Assembly: GCF_014855495.1 (NCBI RefSeq)
Contig: NZ_JACYFJ010000006.1
Coordinates: 1-64,000, forward strand
Reading direction: 5' to 3'
DNA length: 64,000 nt
Source: Euzebyella saccharophila
GTDB lineage: Bacteria; Bacteroidota; Bacteroidia; Flavobacteriales; Flavobacteriaceae
The first letter of the stretch is position 1. Each line of letters starts with the position of its first letter. Both the position numbers and the translations under genes were made by a program. Below are positions 54,241-63,337 of the stretch, in pieces. The notes beneath the pieces were generated by a model. That model made no database searches. It worked only from the letters and a program-made list of their open reading frames with translations, and was not told the origin of the DNA.

Positions 54241-55503
54241 ATGAGATTTATACTTGATAGAAATACTTGGCAAGAGATTTTTGGCTCTATCAGCAAGAAT
54301 AAAGTTAGAACGGTCATTACCGTAGTTGGGGTGCTATGGGGAATTTTTATTTATATCGCCTTGTCCGGTGCTGCAAAAGGCATGGATAACGGCTTTGAAA
54401 GTATGTTCGAGGTCATTGCTAAAAACAGCATGTTCGTTTGGGCCCAAAATACCAGTATGCCCTATGAAGGCTACAAAACTGGTAGACAGATGCAATTAAA
54501 GCTTAGCGATGCGGACATTATCGAGAACAGGATACCCGAAGTGGAGTTTATAGCCCCAAGAAACGTTAGGGGGTTTTTCGGCTCTACCCCTCCTAGTATT
54601 GGAAGGAATAATAAAACGGGGAGTTATCCCTTGTTTGGGGATTTTCCATCTTTTGTAAAGATCGCACCCAAAAAAATTTATGATGGGGGCCGCTTTATCA
54701 ACGATGAGGATATTGCCCAGGCCAGAAAAGTGGCAGTTATTGGAGAAAGGTCTGAGAAGGAATTGTTTGAAGAAGATGAAGAAACCATTGGTGGCTATAT
54801 AAAAATAGACGATGTCTATTTTCAGGTAGTAGGGGTACACAAGTTCGATCAAAGCGGTGGCTTTGGAGGGGACGGTGATATTTTCATTCCCTTTACAACC
54901 TTTAGGAAACTGTACAACACAGGCGAAAATGTAGGATGGTTTTCCATTGCTGCCTATGATGATGCAGACGTGGTTAAGGTAGAGGAAAATATTATGAACC
55001 TATTGAAAAACACCCATAAGGTACACCCAGATGATGACCGGGCTTTTGGTTCATTTAACCTTGGGGAGCAGTTTGATAAAATTGTAGGCTTTGCTAACGG
55101 AATTACCTTTTTATCGTTAATAGTGGGTATTGCTACCATTTTGGCGGGAGTCATCGGTATTGGAAATATTCTTTTGATCTCGGTTAAGGAACGTACTAAG
55201 GAATTAGGAGTGAGGAGAGCCTTGGGGGCCACTCCGGCCGAAGTAAGAAACCAAATTGTTTTGGAATCAGTCTTTCTTACGGTAATCGCCGGAATCATGG
55301 GAATTATCCTAGGAGCCGCTGTTTTGGCCATGATCAACAGTTTTACCCAAGATATAGACTTTCCATACACCAATCCTACCGTACCTATTCCCTATGTTTT
55401 GGGAGCATTGGTAATCATGGTGGTGTTAGGGACCCTTATTGGACTCATACCGGCGCAAAGGGCTGTAAGTATTAAACCTATAGATGCTTTGAGGGAAGAA
55501 TAA
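54241..55503 (+). CDS. MacB-like ABC transporter permease (module 2, permease B)
   Basis: The 420-residue protein pairs with the preceding permease. It begins with the NKVRTVITVVGVLWGIFIYI helix, has a periplasmic domain with VEFIAPRNVRGFFG and PFTTFRKLYNTGENVGW, and ends with three helices including ERTKELGVRRALGATPAEV. It is the counterpart of permease B in module 1. The coupling segments of A and B in both modules differ in the same way, which fits an obligate A/B heterodimer. Confidence 0.9.
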   Translation: MRFILDRNTWQEIFGSISKNKVRTVITVVGVLWGIFIYIALSGAAKGMDNGFESMFEVIAKNSMFVWAQNTSMPYEGYKTGRQMQLKLSDADIIENRIPEVEFIAPRNVRGFFGSTPPSIGRNNKTGSYPLFGDFPSFVKIAPKKIYDGGRFINDEDIAQARKVAVIGERSEKELFEEDEETIGGYIKIDDVYFQVVGVHKFDQSGGFGGDGDIFIPFTTFRKLYNTGENVGWFSIAAYDDADVVKVEENIMNLLKNTHKVHPDDDRAFGSFNLGEQFDKIVGFANGITFLSLIVGIATILAGVIGIGNILLISVKERTKELGVRRALGATPAEVRNQIVLESVFLTVIAGIMGIILGAAVLAMINSFTQDIDFPYTNPTVPIPYVLGALVIMVVLGTLIGLIPAQRAVSIKPIDALREE

Positions 55504-55561
55504 GAGCTTTTAAGTAACAAAAACAAGAACAACTATACCAATAGACAAACACAACTTAGAA

Positions 55562-56692
55562 ATGAATAAGATCGTAAAGTATATTTTAATTGGAGTCCTG
55601 GTTTTGGGCGCACTTTGGGCCGCTGCTTTTTTTATTAAATCCAATAGTAAGGAGGCCATTACTTATGAGACCCAACAACCTTTTATTTCTAGTATTGAAA
55701 AGAAAACCGTTGCCACGGGTAAAGTAATTCCGGAGGATGAGGTGGAAATTAAACCTCAAATTTCTGGAATCATCCAAAAAATTATGTTGGAGGAAGGGCA
55801 AAAGGTAAAATCCGGAGACCTCATTGCAACCATTAAGGTGGTACCCAATGAGCAATCCATGAACCAAGCAAGGGGAAGGGTCAGAAATGCGGAATTGGCT
55901 TTGAACAATACCAAAATTGAATACGATCGTAATAAATCCCTCTTTGACAAAGGGGTTATTTCAAGTCAGGATTTCAATAATTTAAAGCTGCAGTACGATC
56001 AAGCGGTACAGGAATTGGAAAACGCCAAAGCAGACTATCAGATTATACGTTTGGGATCGGCCGGGGGTTCCTCTAGTGCCAATACCAATATTAGGGCCAC
56101 TGTAGATGGAACTATATTGGAAATTCCCGTGGAGGAAGGTGATCAAGTAATTCAAAGTAATAATTTCAACGACGGTACTACCATTGCTACCATTGCCGAT
56201 TTGGGGAAAATGATTTTTGAGGGTAAGGTAGACGAAGGTGAGGTAGCCAAATTGGAAGTGGGTACTCCCCTTAAGATAAGTCTTGGGGCTGTTGAAGGAA
56301 AGGAATTGGATGCCAAATTACGCTTTATAGCACCCAAAGGAATTGAAGAAACAGGAGCTGTCCAGTTCAAAATTGAGGGTGATGTGGAGACCCAAGATGA
56401 TATCTTTATTAGGGCCGGCTACAGTGCCAACGCCTCCTTGATTTTAGAGAAGAAAGAAGATATTTTGGTCATACCTGAAGCCTTATTGCAATTTGATAGT
56501 AAAACGGACAAGCCTTATGTGGAAGTGTCTACAGGGGAACAGAATTTTGAACGCCGTGATATTGAAACAGGAATTTCAGACGGGGTGAATGTTGAAATCG
56601 TTTCCGGACTATCGGAATCCGATAATGTAAAGGTCTGGAACAAAACCGAGCCTATTAAAAGAGGGGAAGACGAAACAGGGGAAGGCGAATAA
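55562..56692 (+). CDS. Periplasmic adaptor protein (module 2)
   Basis: The 376-residue adaptor has an N-terminal anchor (YILIGVLVLGALWAAAFFI), lipoyl half-motifs VEIKPQISGIIQKIMLEEGQKV and ATVDGTILEIPVEEGDQV, an alpha-hairpin ending SLFDKGVISSQDFNNLK, and the beta-barrel part with FIRAGYSANASLILEKK. It matches the module 1 adaptor throughout. It ends in an acidic tail. TolC follows 33 bases downstream. Confidence 0.92.
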   Translation: MNKIVKYILIGVLVLGALWAAAFFIKSNSKEAITYETQQPFISSIEKKTVATGKVIPEDEVEIKPQISGIIQKIMLEEGQKVKSGDLIATIKVVPNEQSMNQARGRVRNAELALNNTKIEYDRNKSLFDKGVISSQDFNNLKLQYDQAVQELENAKADYQIIRLGSAGGSSSANTNIRATVDGTILEIPVEEGDQVIQSNNFNDGTTIATIADLGKMIFEGKVDEGEVAKLEVGTPLKISLGAVEGKELDAKLRFIAPKGIEETGAVQFKIEGDVETQDDIFIRAGYSANASLILEKKEDILVIPEALLQFDSKTDKPYVEVSTGEQNFERRDIETGISDGVNVEIVSGLSESDNVKVWNKTEPIKRGEDETGEGE

Positions 56693-56725
56693 ATCAATCA
56701 TCAATCATAATCAAAAAAACGAAAA

Positions 56726-58078
56726 ATGAACCTAAAACTTATAGTTTTATTAGTCCTCTGTGTCGTAGGAAGTTTATCTGCCCAGAATAAGAAGTGGACT
56801 TTGGAAGAGTGCGTAGCATATGCTGTTGAACATAATATTAGTATTGAACAGTTTGAACTGGATTTGGAGAATGCCCAAATAGATTATTCTGATGCCGTAG
56901 GCGGTTTACTGCCAAATGTCAATAGTTCTATGAGCCTATCGGGGAACACAGGTCTTTCTTTTGACCCTACTACCAATCAGCCCGTAACAACAACTATTTT
57001 GACGGCTAATGGTGGTGTAACGTCTTCGTTGACACTTTTTGATGGGTTACGTAATATAAACCGACTGAATAGGGCAAAAATGAACGAGGTGGCCAATCAA
57101 TATCGATTGGATGATTTAAAGGACGATATTCGACTTAATGTGGCCAATTCCTATCTTCAAATCCTATCGAATAAGGAGACACTTAAAGTACTGAACGCAC
57201 AATTGTCAGTTACGGAGCAGGATTTAAAAAGGACCAAGGAATTGGTAGATGCCGGAGTTCTGCCACAGGGCGATTTGTTGGAAATTGAAGCTACTTCTGC
57301 CGGTTTGGAGCAGCAAATCGTCAACACGGAGAATTTGGTGCTTATTTCGAGAATTGGGCTAGCACAATTATTACAGATTACGGATTATGAAAACTTTGAT
57401 ATAGCGGACGTGGACTATGAGGTGCCTCCTTCTGATATACTAAATAGTTCTGCGAAGGAAATTTTTGCAGAGGCCCTCACCTTTAGAAATGATATTAAAT
57501 TTTCCGAGTCCAATATTTTACTGGCAAAAGAAGACCTGAAATTAAGTAAAGGGGCGTTGTACCCAACTTTGGCCGCCTTTTTTAATTACAATACCCGATA
57601 CTCCGATCAGGATGGGTTTGATGGTAGTACCGGCACTTTTGTACCTGCAGAAAGTTTCACTAATCAATTGTGGATCAATGACGGTATCTCTTACGGTGCC
57701 CAATTGAACATTCCTATATTTAATGGATTTAGTACAAGAAACAGTATTAAAAGGTCTGAAATCAATGTAAAAAAGGCAGAACTTCAATTAGAGCAGGATA
57801 AGTTGAATTTGGAAACGGATATCAATCAGGCCTATGTGGATGTCAAAAGTTTCGCTAAAGCGTACGAGGCGGCCCAAAAAACTTTGGAAGCAAGACAACT
57901 TGCCTATGACTATTCAAAAGAGAGATATGAAGTTGGCTTAATGAATGCCTTTGATTTTAGCCAGGCGCAAAGTCGGGTAGACAATGCTGCGGCAGATTTG
58001 GTACGTACCAAATACGACTATATTTTTAGAATTAAGGTTTTGGAGTTTTATTTTGGACTGCCTTTAGGGCTGGAATAG
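56726..58078 (+). CDS. TolC-family outer membrane efflux protein
   Basis: The 450-residue protein has a signal peptide (LIVLLVLCVVGSLSAQ) and the two TolC-type repeats: WTLEECVAYAVEHNISIEQ at the start of the first, long coiled-coil helices, and a second repeat with LEARQLAYDYSKERYEVGLMNAFDFSQAQ near 390-420. It forms the trimeric outer membrane duct that receives the adaptors. Only one TolC is encoded for two permease modules. It is the last gene of the locus and is closed by a strong terminator. Confidence 0.94.
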   Translation: MNLKLIVLLVLCVVGSLSAQNKKWTLEECVAYAVEHNISIEQFELDLENAQIDYSDAVGGLLPNVNSSMSLSGNTGLSFDPTTNQPVTTTILTANGGVTSSLTLFDGLRNINRLNRAKMNEVANQYRLDDLKDDIRLNVANSYLQILSNKETLKVLNAQLSVTEQDLKRTKELVDAGVLPQGDLLEIEATSAGLEQQIVNTENLVLISRIGLAQLLQITDYENFDIADVDYEVPPSDILNSSAKEIFAEALTFRNDIKFSESNILLAKEDLKLSKGALYPTLAAFFNYNTRYSDQDGFDGSTGTFVPAESFTNQLWINDGISYGAQLNIPIFNGFSTRNSIKRSEINVKKAELQLEQDKLNLETDINQAYVDVKSFAKAYEAAQKTLEARQLAYDYSKERYEVGLMNAFDFSQAQSRVDNAAADLVRTKYDYIFRIKVLEFYFGLPLGLE

Positions 58079-58099
58079 ATTTTAAGAAATAATACATTG

Positions 58100-58134
58100 A
58101 ACCTTCCCAAGGATAACTTGGGAAGGTTTTTTTT
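58100..58134 (+). terminator. Intrinsic terminator after the efflux locus
   Basis: AACCTTCCCAAG and CTTGGGAAGGTT form a perfect 12-bp stem with loop GATAA, followed by a T run. Confidence 0.93.
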
Positions 58135-58146
58135 GTGGATTAAAAG

Positions 58147-58154
58147 TATATTTG
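58147..58154 (+). promoter_or_regulatory. -7 element of the tsaB promoter
   Basis: TATATTTG is an exact TAnnTTTG match ending seven bases before the ATG at 58161. A transcript would have at most a few leader bases. No good -33 element is visible because the upstream sequence is the efflux terminator. Confidence 0.55.
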
Positions 58155-58160
58155 CGCTCT

Positions 58161-58835
58161 ATGGCATTGATTTTAAACCTTGAGACGGCCACGACCAATT
58201 GTTCGGTCAGTTTAGCTAAAAATGGCGAACTAGTAGCTATTAAGGAACATGACACCCCCAACTATTCCCATTCGGAACAGTTACATGTTTTCATAGATGA
58301 GGTAGTGAAGGAGGCAGGAGTTTCTCTAAACGATTTGGATGCTGTAGCCGTAAGCAAAGGGCCCGGTTCCTATACGGGATTGAGAATAGGGGTTTCTGCG
58401 GCAAAGGGACTTTGTTTTTCACTTGATTGTCCACTAATTTCTGTAGCAACGCTTAAAAGTATGGCCTTTCAAGCAAAGGATGCGGATGTAGACTTTGTTA
58501 TTCCCCTTTTGGATGCCCGTAGAATGGAGGTGTATTCTGCTGTTTTTAATCCGCAAGGAGAAGAGATTAGAAATACACGAGCGGAGATTGTAGATGAGAA
58601 TTCCTTTGCCGAGTTCTGGAAGAAAGGAAAAACCTTACTTGTGGGCTCCGGTGCGCAAAAATGCAAAGAAGTTGTCCAAAGTTCAGCGATAGCATTCAAT
58701 ACAACCGTAGTTCCTTCCGCTCGGGAGATGGCGCCACTTTCCTTTGGCAAATTTGTAGCTGGGAATTTTGAGGATGTAGCCTATTTTGAACCTTATTATC
58801 TAAAGGATTTTATACTTCAGCAAAAGAAAAAGTAG
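58161..58835 (+). CDS. tsaB: tRNA threonylcarbamoyladenosine biosynthesis protein TsaB
   Basis: TsaB is the scaffold partner of TsaD in making t6A37 on ANN-decoding tRNAs. The 224 residues show the ASKHA-fold start LILNLETATTNCSVSLAKNGELV, the YSHSEQLHVFIDEV stretch, and GPGSYTGLRIGVSAAKGLCFSL. It lacks the metal-binding His pair of TsaD, as expected. The start at 58161 is chosen because an ATG at 58152 lies upstream of the likely transcription start. It is transcribed alone and shares a terminator with the convergent MscS gene. Confidence 0.93.
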   Translation: MALILNLETATTNCSVSLAKNGELVAIKEHDTPNYSHSEQLHVFIDEVVKEAGVSLNDLDAVAVSKGPGSYTGLRIGVSAAKGLCFSLDCPLISVATLKSMAFQAKDADVDFVIPLLDARRMEVYSAVFNPQGEEIRNTRAEIVDENSFAEFWKKGKTLLVGSGAQKCKEVVQSSAIAFNTTVVPSAREMAPLSFGKFVAGNFEDVAYFEPYYLKDFILQQKKK

Positions 58836-58856
58836 CAAAGATAAATCACTGAAAAT

Positions 58857-58886
58857 AAAAAGGTTGGCATTTCGCCAACCTTTTTA
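58857..58886. terminator. Convergent terminator between tsaB and the MscS gene
   Basis: AAAAAGGTTGGC pairs with GCCAACCTTTTT around a five-base loop, and works in both directions. Confidence 0.9.
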
Positions 58887-58904
58887 TTTGCTATTATCTT
58901 AAAT

Positions 58905-59747
58905 TTAGTCCTTAGCTGCCGTTTGTTGGGGTAGGCTATGTACCACTCTTTGAGGGAAAGGAATTTCAATACCGGCATCATCAAACCGTCTCTTTACTTC
59001 TTCCATTACATGAAAGTGAGCGGCCCAGAAGACACTATTTTCGGCCCAAAATCGCAAACTCAAGTTGACGGAGCTATCCCCTAAGGCATCCACATACACC
59101 TCCGGTGCTGGCTCCTTTAAAATATTCTCGTTTTCGGCACAAATTTGTAACATGATATCTTTTGCCTGCTTAATGTTGGAGCTATAGCCAATTCCTACCT
59201 TAATGTTGTCCCTCCTTGTAGGCATGGCGTTATAATTTATAACATTGTTATTGGAAAGTTGTCCGTTAGGGATTATGGCCACCTGATTTCCAAAGGTGTT
59301 CAACTTGGTGTAAAATATACTTATTTCCTTAACGGAACCATCCACCCCTTGCGCGGAAATCCAATCGCCCACCTTAAATGGTTTGAATAAAAGAATAAGC
59401 ACTCCACCCGCAAAATTGGATAGGGAACCCTGTAAAGCAAGACCTATGGCCAAACCTGCGGCACCGATCATGGCCACCAATGAGGAGGATTGTACTCCCA
59501 GCTGGGTTATCACCAGTACAAACAATAGTACTTTTAGTGCTATGTTAATAAAGCTTTGAGCAAAGCTTTCCAAGGCAAGGTCGTAGTCCTTTTTTTCAAA
59601 AAACTTTCTGACCAGTTTATTTAAGAATCGAATAATGTAGAGACCTACAACTAATATGATCAGCGCCAAGATAAGATTGGGCAAAATTTTCCAAGCGAAA
59701 TCAATGGCTTTTTCAATGTGTTCTTCCAGATTGGTAAACTCTTTCAT
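58905..59747 (-). CDS. Small-conductance mechanosensitive channel MscS
   Basis: MscS channels open under membrane tension to release osmolytes. From the ATG at 59747 (MKEFTNLEEH) the protein is 280 residues, the normal size of a core MscS. Helix TM1-TM2 lies at about 20-85. The pore helix TM3 with ALVAMIGAAGLAIGLALQGSLSNFAGGVLIL is the Ala/Gly-packed family signature. The beta domain follows (VGDWISAQGVDGSVKEISIFYT) and the soluble C-terminal vestibule ends the protein. An in-frame ATG at 59783 would add 12 residues and is less likely. It follows the DUF255 gene on the minus strand. Confidence 0.93.
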   Translation of the reverse strand: MKEFTNLEEHIEKAIDFAWKILPNLILALIILVVGLYIIRFLNKLVRKFFEKKDYDLALESFAQSFINIALKVLLFVLVITQLGVQSSSLVAMIGAAGLAIGLALQGSLSNFAGGVLILLFKPFKVGDWISAQGVDGSVKEISIFYTKLNTFGNQVAIIPNGQLSNNNVINYNAMPTRRDNIKVGIGYSSNIKQAKDIMLQICAENENILKEPAPEVYVDALGDSSVNLSLRFWAENSVFWAAHFHVMEEVKRRFDDAGIEIPFPQRVVHSLPQQTAAKD

Positions 59748-59833
59748 ATGTGTTTTTTTAAGAAGCGGCAACGTACAAAACATCTATTGCTCCATCAAAC
59801 AACTTTCTTTAAACTATTGTTAATGTAGCCGGT

Positions 59834-61867
59834 TTAATTCAATTGGGTCAAAACTTCGTTTGATAGGGTTACGGGAAGCTTACATGCTCCTTTTTCACAG
59901 ACATAATAAGAGGTTGTGTCTTTGGCAAATCTATTTTGTAAAATGCTTAAAGAAGAGTGTTTTGGAGTACCGGCAAAAATAGTGTTGGGCAGGTAGGACT
60001 GGCGTACTTCTTTGGCCTTTAATTCAACTTCTGGACCAACAATGGCACATTCAAAGAAGGGAAGATTAAAGTAAAGTGCTAGTTCCATCCAGTTGGCATG
60101 GTTTTGGGCATTTTTTTCTAAATTTTCCTGTATGTTTTTTAATTGCTGCAGGGCTATTTTTTCATAATTATCCTGAGAGAAAAAACGGGATAATTTAAAG
60201 AAATTCTTGGCCATGATTGAGTTGGATGCCGGTATTACATTATCATTGGTTTCCACTGTTCTTCGGATTACAAAACGATCCTTAGCGGAGGTGAAAAAGA
60301 GCATTCCGCTTTTATCGTCCATAAAATTATCCAGGACGTAGTCTGCCAGTTCTTTGGAGCGTAATAACCACTTTTCTTCAAATGTAATTTCATACAGTCC
60401 TAGGTAAGCCTCAATAATGGAGGCATAGTCTTCTAAATATCCGTTAATGGTGCTCTTTCCATTTTTATGGTTATGGTAAAGTCCGCCATCTTTTTTGGCA
60501 AGATTAGTTTCTATAAACTGCGCATTTTTTTTGGCTAAGGTCAGATAATCCTTTTTCTCCAAATATCTATGGGCATCTACAAGACCCTTTAGCATAAGTC
60601 CGTTCCAAGAGGTCAGGATCTTATCGTCAAGTCTTGGACGCTGTCTTTTGGTACGCTCGGTTTTTAAAATTTCTAGGGATTCAGTAATTATTTGCTCTAT
60701 CTCTGCTTCTGGCTTTTTGAACAGCTTTACAATTTCTGATGTATCAGTGTTTCTGATGAGTACGTAGTTGCCATGCTCCCAATATCCGTAATCGTTCACG
60801 TTGAAATAGGAAGCAAAAATCTCGAAGTTTTCCTTTAATAAAATCCTTAGATTTTCTTCCTTCCAAACATAAAAAGCACCTTCCTCAAGTCTGTTATTGT
60901 CATTTAAACTATCGGCATCCAAAGAAGAATAAAATCCACCTTCTACATGCATCAATTCCGTTTTAACAAAATCGATGGTTTTTTCCACTGTCTCCTTGTA
61001 CAACTTTTTACCTGTTTGGGCGTAGGCCTGAGCATATAAAGAAACCAGTTGACCATTGTCATACAGCATCTTTTCAAAATGCGGCACATGCCATTTTGCA
61101 TCCACGGAATATCTAGAAAATCCTCCTCCTACATGGTCAAAAATTCCGCCCCAGGCCATTTGGGTTAGACTGGTATTGACGTAATCGAATACCTTTTGAT
61201 TCTTTCTTTTTACTGCGTAATGCAATAAAAAATTCAGGTTGACGGGCATCATAAATTTAGGGGCTCTGTTGTAACCACCCCTTTCATAATCAAAATATTG
61301 TGACCAGGTTTGAACGGCATTTTCAAGTTCGTTCAAATTAATCAGATTACTATTTTGGTTTAGTTCTACTAAGTTTATGGCTTGGATACCCTCTTCCATT
61401 TTACGCGCATAGTCTAAAACCTGTTGGGGTTCTTTTTTATGTAAATCGGAAAGCTGTAACAAGACCTTTTTCCAGTTTTCTTTTTGCACATAAGTGGCTC
61501 CCCAAAAGGGTCTCCCATCCGGTAAGGCCACAATGTTCAATGGCCAGCCACCACTGCCGGTCATCATTTGCAAGGCATCCATATAAATGTGGTCCACATC
61601 GGGCCGTTCCTCACGGTCTATTTTTATGTTTACAAAATGCTCGTTCATTACTTTGGCCACTTCAACATCTTCAAAACATTCATGTTCCATTACATGGCAC
61701 CAATGACAGGCGGCATAGCCAATACTGATAAGTAATGGTTTATTTTCTTGCTGCGCCCTTTTTAGGGTATCGTCGTTCCAAGCCACCCATTCTACAGGAT
61801 TATGGGCGTGCTGCAATAAATAAGGGCTACTTTCGTGAATGAGCTCGTTAGTGAATTTTTGGGGCAT
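59834..61867 (-). CDS. Thioredoxin-like DUF255 protein (YyaL / SPATA20 family)
   Basis: The 677-residue protein begins with [24 protein letters not shown] (family start LI...[12 protein letters not shown]), then a thioredoxin-like active site, [18 protein letters not shown], with a CHWC cysteine pair and the HVM..E..ED signature. After about residue 200 there is a large alpha/alpha-barrel domain similar to N-acylglucosamine epimerase/cellobiose epimerase folds. Its substrate and function are unknown. An in-frame ATG at 61915 would extend into the terminator of the dodecin gene, so 61867 is used. The MscS gene follows in the same direction. Confidence 0.9.
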   Translation of the reverse strand: MPQKFTNELIHESSPYLLQHAHNPVEWVAWNDDTLKRAQQENKPLLISIGYAACHWCHVMEHECFEDVEVAKVMNEHFVNIKIDREERPDVDHIYMDALQMMTGSGGWPLNIVALPDGRPFWGATYVQKENWKKVLLQLSDLHKKEPQQVLDYARKMEEGIQAINLVELNQNSNLINLNELENAVQTWSQYFDYERGGYNRAPKFMMPVNLNFLLHYAVKRKNQKVFDYVNTSLTQMAWGGIFDHVGGGFSRYSVDAKWHVPHFEKMLYDNGQLVSLYAQAYAQTGKKLYKETVEKTIDFVKTELMHVEGGFYSSLDADSLNDNNRLEEGAFYVWKEENLRILLKENFEIFASYFNVNDYGYWEHGNYVLIRNTDTSEIVKLFKKPEAEIEQIITESLEILKTERTKRQRPRLDDKILTSWNGLMLKGLVDAHRYLEKKDYLTLAKKNAQFIETNLAKKDGGLYHNHKNGKSTINGYLEDYASIIEAYLGLYEITFEEKWLLRSKELADYVLDNFMDDKSGMLFFTSAKDRFVIRRTVETNDNVIPASNSIMAKNFFKLSRFFSQDNYEKIALQQLKNIQENLEKNAQNHANWMELALYFNLPFFECAIVGPEVELKAKEVRQSYLPNTIFAGTPKHSSLSILQNRFAKDTTSYYVCEKGACKLPVTLSNEVLTQLN

Positions 61868-61883
61868 ATAAAAAAGGGTGTAA

Positions 61884-61908
61884 AAAAAGAACGCCCCATA
61901 AGGGGCGC
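61884..61908 (-). terminator. Intrinsic terminator after the dodecin gene
   Basis: On the minus strand GCGCCCC pairs with GGGGCGT around a short TTAT loop, followed by TC and seven T residues. It separates dodecin from the DUF255 gene. Confidence 0.85.
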
Positions 61909-61929
61909 TCATCAATATTTCAATAGTTT

Positions 61930-62130
61930 TTATTTTACTTCAAAGGTAATCTTAACGTTTACGCGGTAATTATCCATTTTGCCATCTTTTACGGTGGCAC
62001 TTTGCTCGTTGATATAAACCGACCGAATATTCTTTACCGATTTTGACGCCTGTGCTACCGCATTGTGGGCGGCGTCTTCCCAACTCTTATCAGAATTGGC
62101 CAATACTTCAATTACTTTTAAAACTGCCAT
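61930..62130 (-). CDS. Dodecin family protein
   Basis: The 66-residue protein matches dodecins: [36 protein letters not shown] followed by a strand-rich end with [12 protein letters not shown]. Dodecins form hollow dodecamers that store flavins or bind coenzyme A and are often made under stress. The conserved SxxSWEDA segment is intact. It is separated from the NifU gene upstream by 79 bases. Confidence 0.92.
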   Translation of the reverse strand: MAVLKVIEVLANSDKSWEDAAHNAVAQASKSVKNIRSVYINEQSATVKDGKMDNYRVNVKITFEVK

Positions 62131-62188
62131 ACTATTTATTTTTTAGATTTCCCAAAAGATACGCATTAAGACAGTGATAATTAATTGA

Positions 62189-62211
62189 AATGCGTTAAAA
62201 ATGAACGCATT
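62189..62211 (-). other. Hairpin at the end of the NifU gene
   Basis: AATGCGTT (62189-62196) and AACGCATT (62204-62211) form an 8-bp perfect stem that includes the NifU stop codon. No T run follows in the minus direction, so it is not a typical terminator. Confidence 0.4.
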
Positions 62212-63121
62212 AACCGTTGATGGCCACTACCTCGTTTATTTTATCGCCCATCATGTTTTTAAGCATGGTTTCAATTCCGTTCTTTAAAGTAAAGGTTGAT
62301 GAGGGACAACCGCTGCAGGCACCTTGCAAGATTACGTTTACGGTCTTGCTATCCTCTTCATAGGACTGAAACAAAATATTTCCTCCGTCGCTGGCCACTG
62401 CCGGTTTTACATATTCTTCAAGGATATCTACAATTTCCTGCGAGGTATCGTCCAAATCCGTAGGTGCATTACTTTTCTCCTTGTTGGGTGAAACACCAGG
62501 TTTGGAAGCTGCTTCGGCCCCAACGGAAACCACTTCATTGCCATCGGTCAAATAATTGCGGATAAGCTCCCGTAGTTCCATGGTAATATCTTCCCATTCC
62601 GCAACATCGTACTTGGTAATGGAAACGTAGTTGAGGTCAAAAAAAACTTCTTTGATAAACGGAAATTGAAATAGCTTTTTGGCCAAACCGGAATCTTTTG
62701 CCTCATCAATATTCTTGAACTCAAAAATTCCGGGAACAATCCTCTTGTTGGCAACAAATTTCATTACGGACGGATTAGGGGTTACCTCGGCATATACCGT
62801 ATATACTTCCTTTTGCCCGTCTTCATCTTCATTTACAATAGGTTCGCCCGCATTTAAATATTCTACCAACTGTTGGGCTACTTCCCCTTTTACATCATCC
62901 CACTCCACTATATCATATCGCTCAAGACCAATAAAATTGCCTGAGATATAAACTGTTTTAATGAAAGGAAGGTAAAAAAGTTGCTGTGCCAAAGGAGAGT
63001 TTTTGGCATCGTCTATATTTTTGAACTCGTAGTTTTTTCCCTTAGTTAACAAGTGATTGGTCTCAAACTTGAGTATCTTGGGATTATTGGTTCTTTCAAC
63101 CGTAATGGTATATTCCTTCAT
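62210..63121 (-). CDS. NifU-type iron-sulfur scaffold with two Nfu N-terminal domains
   Basis: The 303-residue protein comprises two tandem Nfu_N domains, at about 1-100 and 105-200, each with the pattern NP..[LM]KF......G...EFKNIDDAK.S.LA..LF.[FL]PFIK.V. A short linker leads to a C-terminal NifU domain from about 225, with the cluster-binding CSGCPSS (Cys269 and Cys272). Nfu proteins hold a [4Fe-4S] cluster at a dimer interface and hand it to target enzymes. The first ATG, at 63119-63121, fits the promoter element at 63138-63145. It is divergent from the PorP/SprF gene, with a 216-base gap. Confidence 0.93.
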   Translation of the reverse strand: MKEYTITVERTNNPKILKFETNHLLTKGKNYEFKNIDDAKNSPLAQQLFYLPFIKTVYISGNFIGLERYDIVEWDDVKGEVAQQLVEYLNAGEPIVNEDEDGQKEVYTVYAEVTPNPSVMKFVANKRIVPGIFEFKNIDEAKDSGLAKKLFQFPFIKEVFFDLNYVSITKYDVAEWEDITMELRELIRNYLTDGNEVVSVGAEAASKPGVSPNKEKSNAPTDLDDTSQEIVDILEEYVKPAVASDGGNILFQSYEEDSKTVNVILQGACSGCPSSTFTLKNGIETMLKNMMGDKINEVVAING

Positions 63122-63137
63122 TGCTAAATATTTGGTG

Positions 63138-63145
63138 CAAAATTA
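63138..63145 (-). promoter_or_regulatory. Candidate -7 element of the NifU gene
   Basis: TAATTTTG on the minus strand matches TAnnTTTG and lies 17 bases upstream of the ATG. No clear -33 element is found at the right spacing. Confidence 0.45.
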
Positions 63146-63337
63146 CGATAAATACGTGAGCCACTATTTTAAATGAACCAGGAATATTTTTTATGGTTTT
63201 ATAGATTTCAACTATGACATGTACGTACTTACAGTTAAACGGCCCTAAGCTCTAAGCTGAATGCATAATATTGTGGTATTTCATCCGTTATACCATATAT
63301 TTAATCGATTCTCAACATTGCCGCCATACCTACATAG

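Noticed and set aside
48520-58078. Efflux locus as a dedicated antibiotic resistance or secretion island
   Set aside because: There are no resistance regulators, toxins or peptide precursors; MacB-like modules serve many substrates, so the claim would be unsupported.
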